DNA from: Desulfurococcales archaeon
GTDB taxonomy: Archaea; Thermoproteota; Thermoprotei_A; Sulfolobales; Acidilobaceae
Length of the DNA: 64,000 bases
Direction: 5' to 3'
Assembly: GCA_015521115.1 (NCBI GenBank)
Contig: WAOT01000014.1
Span: 1-64,000 of the forward strand
A program made the position numbers and the translations under genes. Under the pieces are notes generated by a model. It was not told the DNA's origin. It was given only the letters and a program-made list of their open reading frames with translations, and searched no databases. Positions within the stretch are counted from its first letter, which is position 1, and every line of letters begins with the position of its first letter. Positions 18,673 to 29,000 of the stretch are shown here, piece by piece.

Positions 18673-20778
18673 CTATGTTGTGAGACTGCTTGAAAGGTTT
18701 TGAAGGACGTAGGAGGCGACCTCTGACACCCATCTGCCGGCTTGCCCCCTGAGCGAGGCTACGAGCCTTAGTGCTTCACGCTTATCAATTTCAAGCCTTT
18801 CCATTATCTTGGGGAGGTTCTCTTTCAGTCTCAGAAGAGCTCTCCAATGCAGCTCACACAGCCCATAAGGGGACTCTCCGGTAGACTCTCTCCCACAGAT
18901 GGGACATTTTTGGGGCGGTTCCTTCATGCCGAGGGATATCGCTAGCCTATCTCCTACGTATTCGAGTTTTTCTCTAAACCCCTTCAATAGTTCGTCTAGC
19001 TCCTCTACGGTTACCCCTACTACCTCTCGCCCCGTTATTTTACCCATTCTGACGTCCTCTAGCATTGCCTCGAGTTTCCGTGTGAGGTCGGGCTTTGATA
19101 GGTCGGGGAATAGTTCTTCTATGACTCTAGCAACCATCATGCCCAACTCTGTCACAACTGTTCTATTTCCTCTCGCCTCCAAGTAGCGGCGTTTGAATAA
19201 CGTCTCAATTATCCTGGCCCTCGTGGCCTCAGTCCCTATTCTTTGAGCTTCCATCCATGTTAGTAGGCTTGTCTTAGAAAGTTCAGGAACCCTTCTAACC
19301 CACTCTCTCCTCACGCTCACACTCCTAATACTAATCCGGGCTCCACTTGGTAAAAGTGGTATACGCTCACCTGAGGGTTGAGCGTAGGGATAGTATGCAA
19401 ACCACCCCTCCTCCACCACTGTTATCCCTCTTGCCTCATACTCCCTACCGCTTGAGTCTACTAGAATGAGTTGAGTCCTGGAAATCGTAGCGTAGCTTGA
19501 GAATGCAGCTAGGAACCTCCTAACTATGAGATCATATATGAGTGCGTGGTCGCGGTCTAACGGCTTCTTGGGCGGTACACCTGTTGGGTGGATTGCGGGG
19601 TGTGCCGGGTCGTCCTTGGGGCCTTGGACGGGCCTTAGGATCCCCTTAGTTTCGTTGAGGAGCCTCCTCGCTAGGTCACTATAACCCGGTAGATTTGATA
19701 GTGAATCAATGATTTTTTTATAGTTAATTGTTGGGGGCAATTTCTGGCTGTTCGTCCTTGGATAGCTTATCAGTGCGTCTAAATAGAGATCCTCCGCTAT
19801 AGACTGGGTCTTCATGGGGCTGAACTTGTAGAGTCTAGCTGCCTCCTTCTGAAGATCCCCTAGATTGAATGCGGGAGGAGGCCTAACTCGGGATTCCGCA
19901 CGTTTGGATGTTGATACTATCAGTCGTCCTTCGGCTCTGAGCTGGGCAGCTATCTCCTTTGCCTCCGAGACCCTCTCCGGCCTCCACCCGTGTGGTCTCG
20001 CTGTGAACTCTATCCCGGAGTATGTAAGTTTGACTGTTAGGTTGAATTGTGGTAGGGGGACTGAGAGGTTTATCTCCTCCCACCTACGCACCGCCTCAAC
20101 TATTGTCGGGCTTTGGACTCTTCCTGCACTCAGAATAACCCGTCTACCAGTCGCTCTCCTGACAGCATACATCAAGGCCCGGCTCACGTTAATACCCCAC
20201 AGCCAGTCGACTTCATGCCTCGCTTTCCCCGCCTCGACAAGGGACGTGTCTGGCGGCTCTAGGTTATGGAAGGCTCTTCTTATCTCTATAGGGCTTAAGC
20301 TTGAGAATTTCATCCTCCTGTATCGTTTTATGTCGCCAAAAGCCTCTATTATCATGTACCCTATGACGCTCCCCTCTATGTCGTAGTCGCAGGCGTTTAT
20401 GTAGAGGTATGCCCCTGGTAGCAGGTATTCCATCAGCCTGTAGAACTTCCTCGTATACCCAGCGTTCTTGTCGAACTCGAATAGGGGCCTCCACTCGTAA
20501 GTGTACACGGGAAACCCTCTCGCATCATTGTGGGGGCCGAAGAGGTGGCCAGCGCTTGGAGCTACTATATACTTTGTGCCGTCAACCCAGATAACCCAGT
20601 AGGGGATATTGTTATACCTACACTTAACCGGCCTCCCAAGTGCTTGGGCAATTTTCTCTCCTGCCTTTGGCTTCTCAGCTACTATAGCTACATACCTCCC
20701 CTGGGGTCTGCACGCTGAGGGTTGCTGTCCCCTAGTAAACTGCCCACGGCGTCTCGAGTAGTGGGGTCTACGGTACAA
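18673..20778 (-). CDS. topA: DNA topoisomerase type IA (topoisomerase III-like)
   Basis: Relaxes or decatenates DNA through a 5'-phosphotyrosine. A Toprim domain starts near residue 28 (VAIVAEKPKAG) with the metal motif INACDYDIEGSVIGY. The LSAGRVQSPT segment and the catalytic tyrosine in LISYPRTNS (near residue 337) follow. The HPAIHPTG loop and the EATRARIIETLFKRRY helix are typical. A zinc finger (CPICG then CELHW) near the C-terminus is present. 701 residues is normal for archaeal topoisomerase III, and no reverse-gyrase helicase domain is attached. A TTG start has gaggtgac close upstream. It is 10 bases after the site-2 protease gene in an rpoK-protease-topA cluster. Confidence 0.93.
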   Translation of the reverse strand: MYRRPHYSRRRGQFTRGQQPSACRPQGRYVAIVAEKPKAGEKIAQALGRPVKCRYNNIPYWVIWVDGTKYIVAPSAGHLFGPHNDARGFPVYTYEWRPLFEFDKNAGYTRKFYRLMEYLLPGAYLYINACDYDIEGSVIGYMIIEAFGDIKRYRRMKFSSLSPIEIRRAFHNLEPPDTSLVEAGKARHEVDWLWGINVSRALMYAVRRATGRRVILSAGRVQSPTIVEAVRRWEEINLSVPLPQFNLTVKLTYSGIEFTARPHGWRPERVSEAKEIAAQLRAEGRLIVSTSKRAESRVRPPPAFNLGDLQKEAARLYKFSPMKTQSIAEDLYLDALISYPRTNSQKLPPTINYKKIIDSLSNLPGYSDLARRLLNETKGILRPVQGPKDDPAHPAIHPTGVPPKKPLDRDHALIYDLIVRRFLAAFSSYATISRTQLILVDSSGREYEARGITVVEEGWFAYYPYAQPSGERIPLLPSGARISIRSVSVRREWVRRVPELSKTSLLTWMEAQRIGTEATRARIIETLFKRRYLEARGNRTVVTELGMMVARVIEELFPDLSKPDLTRKLEAMLEDVRMGKITGREVVGVTVEELDELLKGFREKLEYVGDRLAISLGMKEPPQKCPICGRESTGESPYGLCELHWRALLRLKENLPKIMERLEIDKREALRLVASLRGQAGRWVSEVASYVLQNLSSSLTT

Positions 20779-20788
20779 TATGTCACCT

Positions 20789-21889
20789 CTACCCCGTTAT
20801 GGGCACAGGTAATGTTAGGACTAGGAGCACCACGTATACTACTCCAGCTAGGGCTACCACAGGGTCTCGAGAGCTTGTAACACCCATGGCAGTTCCAGGA
20901 TGCCCCCTCCTCTGGGAGTAGAGGAAGAAGAGGGCTAGTAATGAGAATAGGGTTAACATAGGCCATCGTGCGGAGGCTAGAAGCAGTATACCCACAGTAA
21001 GGTAGCTAACGACCTTATGACCCCTATACCCTAGTATCCCCCTAATCACGTGTCCCCCGTCCAAGGTCGCCACCGGGATGAGGTTGAGGAACGTAACGAA
21101 AAACACGACATACGCTGCGAAACCCACCGGGCTCAGGACGAGAACCTCATGTGGCCCCACAGGAGCAGGAGGGGGGATGAGCATGTACACTAGGGGTACT
21201 AGTGGAATAACACCTGAAACCGCCGATGCGGGGAGAACTATGCTCGTTTTCACGCCCCATAATGCGAACGGTATAGCGGCTAAGAAGCCTGCTAGAGGCC
21301 CCATTACGGCCGAGAGGACAAGCCCGCGAGTATTGGGGGGCAGCCATCTCAGGTTTATGATAGCACCAAAGGTTCCGAGGAAGCCGAGCTGTAGTGGCGG
21401 TGCTGGTAGGAGGTATGGGATGCTAGCTGGTGTGCTAAACTTCTTGAGAGTGAACCAGTGCCCGAGTTCGTGAATTATGAGAGGTACTAGCAGGGCCACA
21501 AGATAGCCTAGAGGCGTCCATGCCAAGCTCTTCGATGGAGCGACTTCTGAAGTCAGCGCGTCACCCGAGATATAAACTAGCACTAGAGTAGTAACAGCCA
21601 GTACCGCTCCCAGCGTCAGCTTAGACTTATCTTCCCCCTTTTTCAGTAGAAGGAGGAAGATGCCATTCCTCCTTATTGTGAGCCGAGGATAACACCCCTT
21701 CTTCACTAGACTCCTATAGGCTAAGTTGAGGTTTGTGGACCAGGGCATCCGGCCCTTGGGCTCCACTATTTTTATCTCCGCGGCGTTATGGGACACTCTA
21801 CTCGCTTCTTCAGATATTTCGAAGTACCTCTTAACCTCGCTTATGCATTCAGCTACAGGCTCCTCTGGGGGGTTAATAGCGGTAGCCAA
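20789..21889 (-). CDS. site-2 protease family (M50) membrane metalloprotease
   Basis: Intramembrane zinc protease. The zinc motif HELGH sits in the second or third hydrophobic segment (LVPLIIHELGHWFTLKKF), and the third ligand occurs in ATLDGGHVIRG. About seven or eight hydrophobic segments are visible after a soluble N-terminal region of about 70 residues with a strand-rich pattern. Substrates are unknown. The TTG start overlaps the end of rpoK by 17 bases and has gggagg four bases before it, so translation is probably coupled to rpoK. Confidence 0.9.
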   Translation of the reverse strand: MATAINPPEEPVAECISEVKRYFEISEEASRVSHNAAEIKIVEPKGRMPWSTNLNLAYRSLVKKGCYPRLTIRRNGIFLLLLKKGEDKSKLTLGAVLAVTTLVLVYISGDALTSEVAPSKSLAWTPLGYLVALLVPLIIHELGHWFTLKKFSTPASIPYLLPAPPLQLGFLGTFGAIINLRWLPPNTRGLVLSAVMGPLAGFLAAIPFALWGVKTSIVLPASAVSGVIPLVPLVYMLIPPPAPVGPHEVLVLSPVGFAAYVVFFVTFLNLIPVATLDGGHVIRGILGYRGHKVVSYLTVGILLLASARWPMLTLFSLLALFFLYSQRRGHPGTAMGVTSSRDPVVALAGVVYVVLLVLTLPVPITG

Positions 21890-22220
21890 TTTTCCTCCCT
21901 AGCTCCAGCAACAGTTTAAGCGGTATTGCCTGCGACTGCCCTCCCGGTAGGTATCGGTAGACTGAGAGGGGTAGTATACCGTTATCCACCTCGTACCTAG
22001 CTATAACTAGCGGGTCAGTTGAACCCACAACCTCAGGCGGAACAAGTGGGGGTATCCCAAACTCGAGTTGGAACGCTCTTATCCCTATAATACGAGCCCT
22101 CTCATACTTAGTCAGATACGGTGGGCCTATCTTTATCTGCTCGTCTATGATCGGGTAAGCACTGTAGTACTCGTCCTCTCCAGCCATCTTCCTATCCCCT
22201 TGGAAGGTTCTGAGTGTCAT
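21873..22220 (-). CDS. rpoK: DNA-directed RNA polymerase subunit K (Rpo6)
   Basis: Small core subunit homologous to eukaryal Rpb6 and bacterial omega. The signature LTKYERARIIGIRAFQLEFG is followed by PPLVPPEV and then the conserved ending (LVIARYEVDNGILPLSVYR). The 115 residues include a variable N-terminal extension and an extended C-terminus. It heads a cluster with the site-2 protease and topoisomerase genes. It is separated from the upstream thermosome gene by about 90 bases. Confidence 0.93.
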   Translation of the reverse strand: MTLRTFQGDRKMAGEDEYYSAYPIIDEQIKIGPPYLTKYERARIIGIRAFQLEFGIPPLVPPEVVGSTDPLVIARYEVDNGILPLSVYRYLPGGQSQAIPLKLLLELGRKIGYRY

Positions 22221-22308
22221 AGCCTGAGGCTAGAAAACTTTAACCCTTATTGGGGGCGGGACTAGTGTCCCTCTAAACCCCGGGAAAAAGGAGATCCGGT
22301 TAGCTTGG

Positions 22309-23970
22309 TTAGAAGTTGAACTCGGGCTTGCTGCCCGTCTCTTCCTCTTCCTCCTCGCCCTTCTCGCCCTTCTCCTTCTTGGGGGCTGCAGCAGCTATTA
22401 CGTCGTCAATCTTTAGTAGGCTGATCGCCGCCTCGCTAGCGCTCTTGATGACCTGCTTCTTTACTAGTATCGGCTCGTATACGTTGATCTTTAGCATGTC
22501 CTCTTCTATCTTGCCCTCCATTACGTTCACTCCGGCGAACTTGTAGCCCTGGTTGTGTAGTGTCTTGAGCTGTAGTATCACATCTAGAGCGTCCATTCCT
22601 GCGCTCTCGGCTAGTACTGTGGGTATGACTTCTAGGGCCTCTGCGTATGCCTCGATCGCCATCTGCTCCTTACCGCCAACAGTCCTTGCGTAGTCCCTCA
22701 GCTTCTCTGCGAGCTCCATCTCTACTGCGCCGCCGCCTCCCACTATCTTGGGCTCTCTTAGTATGTTTCTGAGCGCGTGGAGCGCGTCGTTGACGTTCCT
22801 CTCAGCCTCGTCTAGGAGCATGTCATTGGCTCCCCTTAGTAGTATGGTCACGGCCTTGGGCTCCTTTGTTCCCTCGATGAATATCATCTTGTCCTCTCCG
22901 ACTTTCCTCTCCTCTACGAGGTCTGCGTAGCCTAGATCCTCGGGCTTTAGATCCCTTAGGCTCGTCACTATCTTCGCGCCTGTTGCCCTGGCGATCTTCT
23001 CGATGTCGCTCCTCTTCACCCTCCTAACCGCCATAATACCGTGCTTAGCCAGGAAGTGCTGTGCGACCTCGTCGATACCCTTCTGGGTTATGACTACATC
23101 TGCTCCTATCTCTGCTATCTTGTCCACCATTTCCTTGAGGAGCTTTGTCTCCTCCTCTAGGAACCTGTCTAGCTCGTCGATGTTGGTTACCCTGATCTTT
23201 GTTGTTATGTCGGGCTTCTGGATCTCTAGGGGCGCGTCCAGCACTAGGATCTTAGCGTTCCTCTTTAGCCTGGGCATCTTCGGGTGCACTACCTCCTTGT
23301 CAATAACGACTCCTCTCACGAGCTGTGAGTCGAGGAGGCTTCCTCCCTTCTTCTTCTCTATCTTAATATAGTCTAGGTCGACCTTGTAGCCCCCGTCGGT
23401 GGGCTCGGCTACCGTTCTTATAGCCTTTATGACTATATCAATTATCTTCTCCCTCTCGGGGCCGTGGCCAATTATCTTGCTTGATAGGGTTGTTTCAGCT
23501 ATTCTCCTAAGAACAGTATCGTCCTCCACGTTTATGGGCTCACCGATAGTGTCGAGAACCTCGAGTGCCTTCTTCATAGCCTTTATGTAACCGCTTATTA
23601 TTATTGTCGGGTGTATGTTCTGGTCTAAGAGCTTCTCAGCCTTCTCTAGCATTGTACCGGCCAGCACAACTACCGAGGTTGTACCGTCACCGACCTCAGC
23701 GTCCTGAGCCTTAGCGACCTCAACGAGGAGCTTGGCGGCTGGGTGCTGAACCTCCATCTCCTTGACTATCGTGGCACCGTCGTTGGTGATTACTATGTCG
23801 CCGAAGGCGTCAACAAGCATCTTGTCTAGTCCCCTAGGCCCGAGGCTCGTCTTGAGCAGCTCGGCTAGAACTTTGGCTGCCAGTATGTTTGACCTCAGGG
23901 CCTCTCTACCGTATGTCCTCTGGGTGCCCTCCTTTAGAATCAGTACGGGCACACCTGTTCCCATGGCCAT
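22309..23970 (-). CDS. thermosome subunit (group II chaperonin)
   Basis: ATP-dependent protein-folding chaperonin, very highly expressed at high temperature. Typical segments include [13 protein letters not shown] near residue 42, the ATP-binding [12 protein letters not shown] near residue 94, and [19 protein letters not shown] and [10 protein letters not shown] in the C-terminal equatorial domain. The tail is acidic and ends in phenylalanine, not in the GGM repeats of bacterial GroEL. 553 residues is full length. Desulfurococcales carry several paralogues; I cannot assign alpha, beta or gamma. A TATA-like tttttata on the minus strand near 24040-24050 is a likely promoter. Confidence 0.95.
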   Translation of the reverse strand: MAMGTGVPVLILKEGTQRTYGREALRSNILAAKVLAELLKTSLGPRGLDKMLVDAFGDIVITNDGATIVKEMEVQHPAAKLLVEVAKAQDAEVGDGTTSVVVLAGTMLEKAEKLLDQNIHPTIIISGYIKAMKKALEVLDTIGEPINVEDDTVLRRIAETTLSSKIIGHGPEREKIIDIVIKAIRTVAEPTDGGYKVDLDYIKIEKKKGGSLLDSQLVRGVVIDKEVVHPKMPRLKRNAKILVLDAPLEIQKPDITTKIRVTNIDELDRFLEEETKLLKEMVDKIAEIGADVVITQKGIDEVAQHFLAKHGIMAVRRVKRSDIEKIARATGAKIVTSLRDLKPEDLGYADLVEERKVGEDKMIFIEGTKEPKAVTILLRGANDMLLDEAERNVNDALHALRNILREPKIVGGGGAVEMELAEKLRDYARTVGGKEQMAIEAYAEALEVIPTVLAESAGMDALDVILQLKTLHNQGYKFAGVNVMEGKIEEDMLKINVYEPILVKKQVIKSASEAAISLLKIDDVIAAAAPKKEKGEKGEEEEEETGSKPEFNF

Positions 23971-24106
23971 TGCTTATCACCCTCTCAGTGTTCACTCTGC
24001 TCCCATTGGATTCCAAGCTCTTTATGTCAGACTACTTCTATAAAAAGCTTTCTCTAGCGTGGCGGTGTATAAACCTCCACACACACCCGCACACCCGGGG
24101 ACGGTA

Positions 24107-24961
24107 TTGAAGAAGTGTAGTGTCTGCGGTAGGAGACAAGCAGTGTACAAGAGGACATACAGTGGTGAGCTCCTCTGTAAAACATGCCTTGAAAGAGCCG
24201 TCATTAAAGGTGTCCGGAGATCTCTTGCAGAGGCTCACGCGCTCAGACCGATGATGAAGCTACTCCTCCCGCTGACCTTCTCAAACCCCCTGGGTTCTCT
24301 CGTGCTGGCTAGTGTACTCCCAAAGGTTGAGAGGCAGTATAATGGGAGGGTCACCCTAGCTCTACCCCAATCACTCTCCACCGATGTTGACGAGGAAGTA
24401 TTGACTAGGAGTGGTCTAGATGTCGTCCATGTCAAACTGGAACCGGAGAGACCCCCTAGCAGGGATCCGATAGAGTGCTGGCGGTTCGACAGGAGATGGG
24501 CACTAAGAACGGCCTTTCAACTATCTCAGGACGCAATAATACTGCCCCTCACTAGAACCGATCTCAACCTCCTACTAATCCACACAATACTGTCCGGGAG
24601 ACCCGAAGGATTAAGCGAGGCACTACCCTCGATAACCTGGACAAAACCCCCCATAATTAGTGGACTCTCAAAGCTAGAAGGAGAGATCGTCGCCGCCTAC
24701 TCTGCGATTAACAAGATCAACCCCCCACAAGGGTGTAACCCAGACCTATGGGCCTCTAAGGAGCTGGTATACTCAGTAGCCCGGAGGAGGCCCGAATTAG
24801 AGTTTAGCTCTCATAAGAGCCTAACTCTGCTACTGGAGGGCCTCACAAGATCCCTACACCCCCGCCACTGTAGAATGTGCGGGGGCTTTACCGTTGGAAA
24901 CGGTGACGTGTGCCAATACTGCTCTAAGCTGGATCTTAACGCCTACCTTGTTACCCGGTAA
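24107..24961 (+). CDS. TtuA/Ncs6-like protein with degenerate PP-loop
   Basis: The domain order is that of archaeal tRNA 2-thiolation enzymes: an N-terminal zinc finger (CSVCG ... CKTC), an N-type ATP-pyrophosphatase-like middle, and a C-terminal zinc finger (CRMCG ... CQYC). At the place where active enzymes have SGGKDS followed by LVLL, this protein reads SNPLGSLVLASVL, so the ATP-binding glycines, lysine and aspartate are lost. It is probably a catalytically dead paralogue or a partner subunit. The frame is open from GTG 24059, but gtgtataaac at 24066-24075 would start transcription near 24096, favouring TTG 24107 directly before KKCSVCG. Confidence 0.65.
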   Translation: MKKCSVCGRRQAVYKRTYSGELLCKTCLERAVIKGVRRSLAEAHALRPMMKLLLPLTFSNPLGSLVLASVLPKVERQYNGRVTLALPQSLSTDVDEEVLTRSGLDVVHVKLEPERPPSRDPIECWRFDRRWALRTAFQLSQDAIILPLTRTDLNLLLIHTILSGRPEGLSEALPSITWTKPPIISGLSKLEGEIVAAYSAINKINPPQGCNPDLWASKELVYSVARRRPELEFSSHKSLTLLLEGLTRSLHPRHCRMCGGFTVGNGDVCQYCSKLDLNAYLVTR

Positions 24962-25730
24962 TACGTGCTCTAGCAGCACGCTCCAGCAACTCCCTCTCAC
25001 TCCTATTAAGGTATATCTCGATATAGAAGCTGAGACTCCTAGCCGCGCTAGGAGGCCACAGCCTCTCACCATCATAGAGAACAAAGCCAGCGGATACCGC
25101 TTCAAGAGCGGCCACAGGAGACCTCCCCGCTAACTCCTCCAGTAGTTCTTGGAACCCTATCCTTTCCTTGAGATCACGTTCACTTACCTGAGCACCGCAG
25201 ACAGCACATCTTAAGTCGGGTGTTACAGCTCTGAAGCCGCAGTATGGGCATTCGACGGGTGTAGGTCTCCCGTATCTCACCCAGAGGTAGCGTAGTGTGT
25301 CTATCACGTGGTCGAGACCCAACTTCTTAGCAAGCGGATAGAGCTTGGGTGCCGCTCTACCTGCGATCTCGGGGGCGTATGAAACTATGAATTCCACCTG
25401 CTCTGGAGTCAGATCTTCTCTTTGAAGTAGCTTAGCTGCTATAGCCTTTAATATTAATTGTTTATTTCTTATAATATTCGATACAAGTGAGTCAATAGAA
25501 GGCTTGGTAGCTCTCTGTTCTGCAATACTTGATACAATATCTTCAATTAAATCTTTTATAGAATCAATATCAATTCCAATATAATCAAGACCCAAGCTCT
25601 CAATAACCCTCTTGGAGACCTCAGGCACTACAGTCTTCATGTCCAGAGTCCACTTCTTCCTCGTCCTTGAGCGCGTCCTCTTTTTCCTACCACTCTCCTC
25701 CTTTTTACTGGAGCGCTTACGACGGGGCAT
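24951..25730 (-). CDS. crenarchaeal-type zinc-ribbon hypothetical protein
   Basis: A 259-residue protein. The N-terminal 27 residues are extremely basic (a likely nucleic-acid-binding tail), a long helical region follows, and a zinc ribbon (CPYCG ... CAVCG) is found near residues 160-178. The end is helical with an ELLERAARARI pattern. I do not know the family. Between 25440 and 25605 the codons swing strongly to A/T endings. It converges with the TtuA-like gene, overlapping by 11 bases. Confidence 0.6.
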   Translation of the reverse strand: MPRRKRSSKKEESGRKKRTRSRTRKKWTLDMKTVVPEVSKRVIESLGLDYIGIDIDSIKDLIEDIVSSIAEQRATKPSIDSLVSNIIRNKQLILKAIAAKLLQREDLTPEQVEFIVSYAPEIAGRAAPKLYPLAKKLGLDHVIDTLRYLWVRYGRPTPVECPYCGFRAVTPDLRCAVCGAQVSERDLKERIGFQELLEELAGRSPVAALEAVSAGFVLYDGERLWPPSAARSLSFYIEIYLNRSERELLERAARARITG

Positions 25731-26066
25731 TGACTCCTACCTCACTACAGGCCTCGTGATGGCGGGGACACCAAGTGGAGAGTAGTATTGTCGTGAGGTT
25801 CTAAACTTGATATTATGTCTAGAATACCATGTATTGACGTCCTTATCTGGTATTACCTCCCAAGTCTTTAACGTGAGGTGTATGAGCTCGGGGCGCGGTG
25901 CTTCAAAATCACTAGAGAAGGGGACACCCCCTCAGCATGTGCCAGAATCCGAAACAAACCTGGAAAGCTATCTGTCCAGAGAGGGGGAAGACCAGCTCCC
26001 AACAAGTCACACCGGCCATCCAGCTCTCCAGTAGCAGCTGGCTTCCCAGTATGGAGGTGAAATAAT
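25731..26066. other. long intergenic region upstream of ribonucleotide reductase
   Basis: 336 bases with no convincing gene. A 75-codon frame at 25807-26034 has no recognisable content. A 6-bp hairpin, ccagct with agctgg around 26018-26040, lies just before the strong ribosome site ggaggtgaaat of the reductase gene. If the promoter is far upstream the transcript would have a long structured leader. I found no cobalamin riboswitch core. Confidence 0.35.
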
Positions 26067-29000
26067 ATGATACCTTCAACAGTAATTAAGAGGAATGGAA
26101 GAGAGGAGCCCTTCCTACTTTCAAAGTTAAAGAAATCTATTAGAAAAGCTGTACTTGGAGCAGGCCTCGGGGAGGAAGCCGTCTACGAGCTAATAGACAC
26201 GCTTCTCTCCGAAATAGATGAGCCCAAGGTCTACTCCTCCGTTCTCGCAGACAGGATTGAAAGAATAATGGTGGAGAAAGGGGTAACAGACCCACGCTGG
26301 TTTGAAGCCGCAAAGAGGTATGAGCTCGCTCACATCTATAACGACGTATACGGCAAGAATGGATGGAAGGATTTCGACGAGAGAGACCTCCTATTAACAT
26401 TTAATGCGATCAAGGTGCTCGAAGCTAGGTACCTACTTAAAGACCCGGAGACCTGGAGGTATAAGGAGACCCCTCAAATGATGTTTAGAAGGGTTGCAAA
26501 ACACTTAGCAGGAGTCGAGAAGAACTATGGGAAGAGCGAGGAGGAGATCAAGCAGATCGAGGAGGAGTTCTATAACCTAATGAGCACACTCCGCTTCATC
26601 CCCAATAGTCCGACTCTGATGAATGCTGGAACTAGGCTCAAGATCCTCTCCGCTTGCTTCGTAGTCCCAGTAAGAGACTCCATGACCACACCCGACGGAG
26701 AAGGTATAATGGACGCTGTGAGAGCCCAAGTCCTAATCCACCAGAGTGGCGGTGGAACAGGGTTCGATTTCAGCGAGCTAAGACCCGAAAACGACATAGT
26801 AACCAGTAGTGGAGGACTAAGTAGTGGGCCTCTAAGCTTCATGAGGCTCTTCGACGTAGCCACCGATGTAGTAAAGCAAGGCGGTAAAAGGAGAGGCGCA
26901 AACATGGGCGTCATGCATGTGTGGCACCCAGATATCGAGAAATTCATCGTATCCAAGACGGGCGAGCTGAAAGATACACACCTCCAGAACTTCAACATTA
27001 GTGTAGGCTTCTACAACGCGTTCTTCAAAGCCGTAGAGGAGAGAGGAAAGTGGCCCCTCATAAACCCGAGAAAAACCGACATTAAAGGAGAGAAAGACTC
27101 GAGATACTATGCTATAGTAAGAGCACGCCACTACATGCATGAAGAGTGGGTGCAAGAAGTAATTCTGAGAGAGTTAGAGGAGAACGGTGGCAGTATCGCA
27201 TTAGAAGATAGCCTAATAGTAACAGTAGACGAGGCGCTAGCTATAGCCGAAGAGCAGGGAGCAATCACAAGATACGTCAACGCGGAGGATCTCTTCAACA
27301 AGATCGTAAAGGGGGCATGGGACAGTGGAGACCCTGGATTCTTAAACATAGACGAGATAAACAGGAGGCACCCTACCTGGTACCTAGGAAAAATAACAGC
27401 AACCAACCCATGCGTCTCAGGTGACACGAGGATATTGACTCCTAACGGGTGGATAGAGGCGAGGGAGCTCTATGAGAGGGCTAGAAAAGAGGGTAAAGCT
27501 GTTCCCGTCGAAGTCGATGAGGAATACCTAGGCGAAGGAGGAGAACCAATAGCCTACGAAGTCACCATAATAACAGGTGATGGAGAGGCCCCCGTCTATA
27601 AAACAGCACATGGGGAAGATCTCCATCTCCAGATCCCTAGGGCGACCAGGGCTTGGATTTGGTATGTAGGGAGAAAGCCCGGTTTGAGGATAAAGACCGA
27701 GGAGGGCTACTCAATAACAGTAACATATGAGCACAAGTTCCTAACCCCTGCGGGGTGGAAGCAGGCTAGCGAGCTGAAGCCCGGAGATAAGATCCTACTA
27801 GGACGAATACATCCAGCATTTGTTGACAATACAATCTATGGGGAGAATGACTTAGACGAAGATGTAGCTTTTGTCTTGGGATGGCTAGCAGGTAACGGGA
27901 CACTAAACACAAATTACGTGGCCTGGTACTTCAGCCAGGAAGACACCATAGCGGAGGAAAGGGTTAGGCAGGGACTAGCTAAGATCGGTGGTAACCCCTT
28001 ATCACATACCTACATACTTAGCGAAGGCGAACATAAGATACAGTACAACAACGCATCCAGAGTCTACAAGAATATAGTAGCACTGATAGGAGCAGGAGGG
28101 ATGAGCAATAGTAAGGAGAGGAGGCTACCCGAGATAGCTTGGAGGCTTAGCCCCAGGGCTCTAAGAGCGTTCCTGAGAGGGTTGTTCACAGCAAACGCCT
28201 ACATAGATTATGACAAGGCTATAAGACTCACAAGCCGGTCAAAGAGGCTCCTAGAGGAAGTCCAAATACTCCTCTCAACGCTAGGGATCTACTCTATAAT
28301 CTACGATAGGCCATATTCGTATGAGTTGGTCATAAAAGGATATAGTAGGAAGTTATTTAAATTATTAATTGGATTTGAAGATATTAGAAAAATCGAGAAA
28401 CTACAAATTAAAGATGTGGAAAAGGATAGCATCTGGGCAACCATAGAGTCTATTGAAGACGTCGGCACCGTAGACTTCTACGACTTCACTGTGCCAAGGA
28501 CACACACATACATTGCAAACGGTATAGTCAACCACAACTGCGGGGAGGAGCCACTACTTCCTTGGGAGGCGTGTAATCTGGGTAGTATTAACCTTGAGAA
28601 GTACGTTATTGAGAGGGACGGGAAGAAGTTTGTTGACTGGCAGGGTCTCGCACGCGATGTTAGGCTTGCCATTAGATTCCTCGATAATGTTATCGACGTG
28701 AATATACCGCCCCTATCTCAGATTAGGAGAGCTAATCTGAGGACTAGGAAGGTAGGTTTAGGTGTTATGGGTTGGGCGCGATTCCTAATTATGCTAGGCA
28801 TACCTTACGACAGCCCCGATGCTGTGAGGCTAGCATGGAGTGTCGCAGAGTGGATTGCTTGGAACGCGTATGAGGCTAGCGTCGAATTAGCCAGGGAGAA
28901 GGGGGCGTTCCCTGCTTGGCGACCTGATCTCTACAGGTGGCTTCACGAAACCCTGCCCTACCACTCACCCGAGGACTATCTGAAGGTCGTTGCAGGCGAG

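Noticed and set aside
25807-26034. 75-codon frame upstream of ribonucleotide reductase
   Set aside because: Low similarity to any protein pattern, no strong ribosome site, and codon use unlike neighbours.
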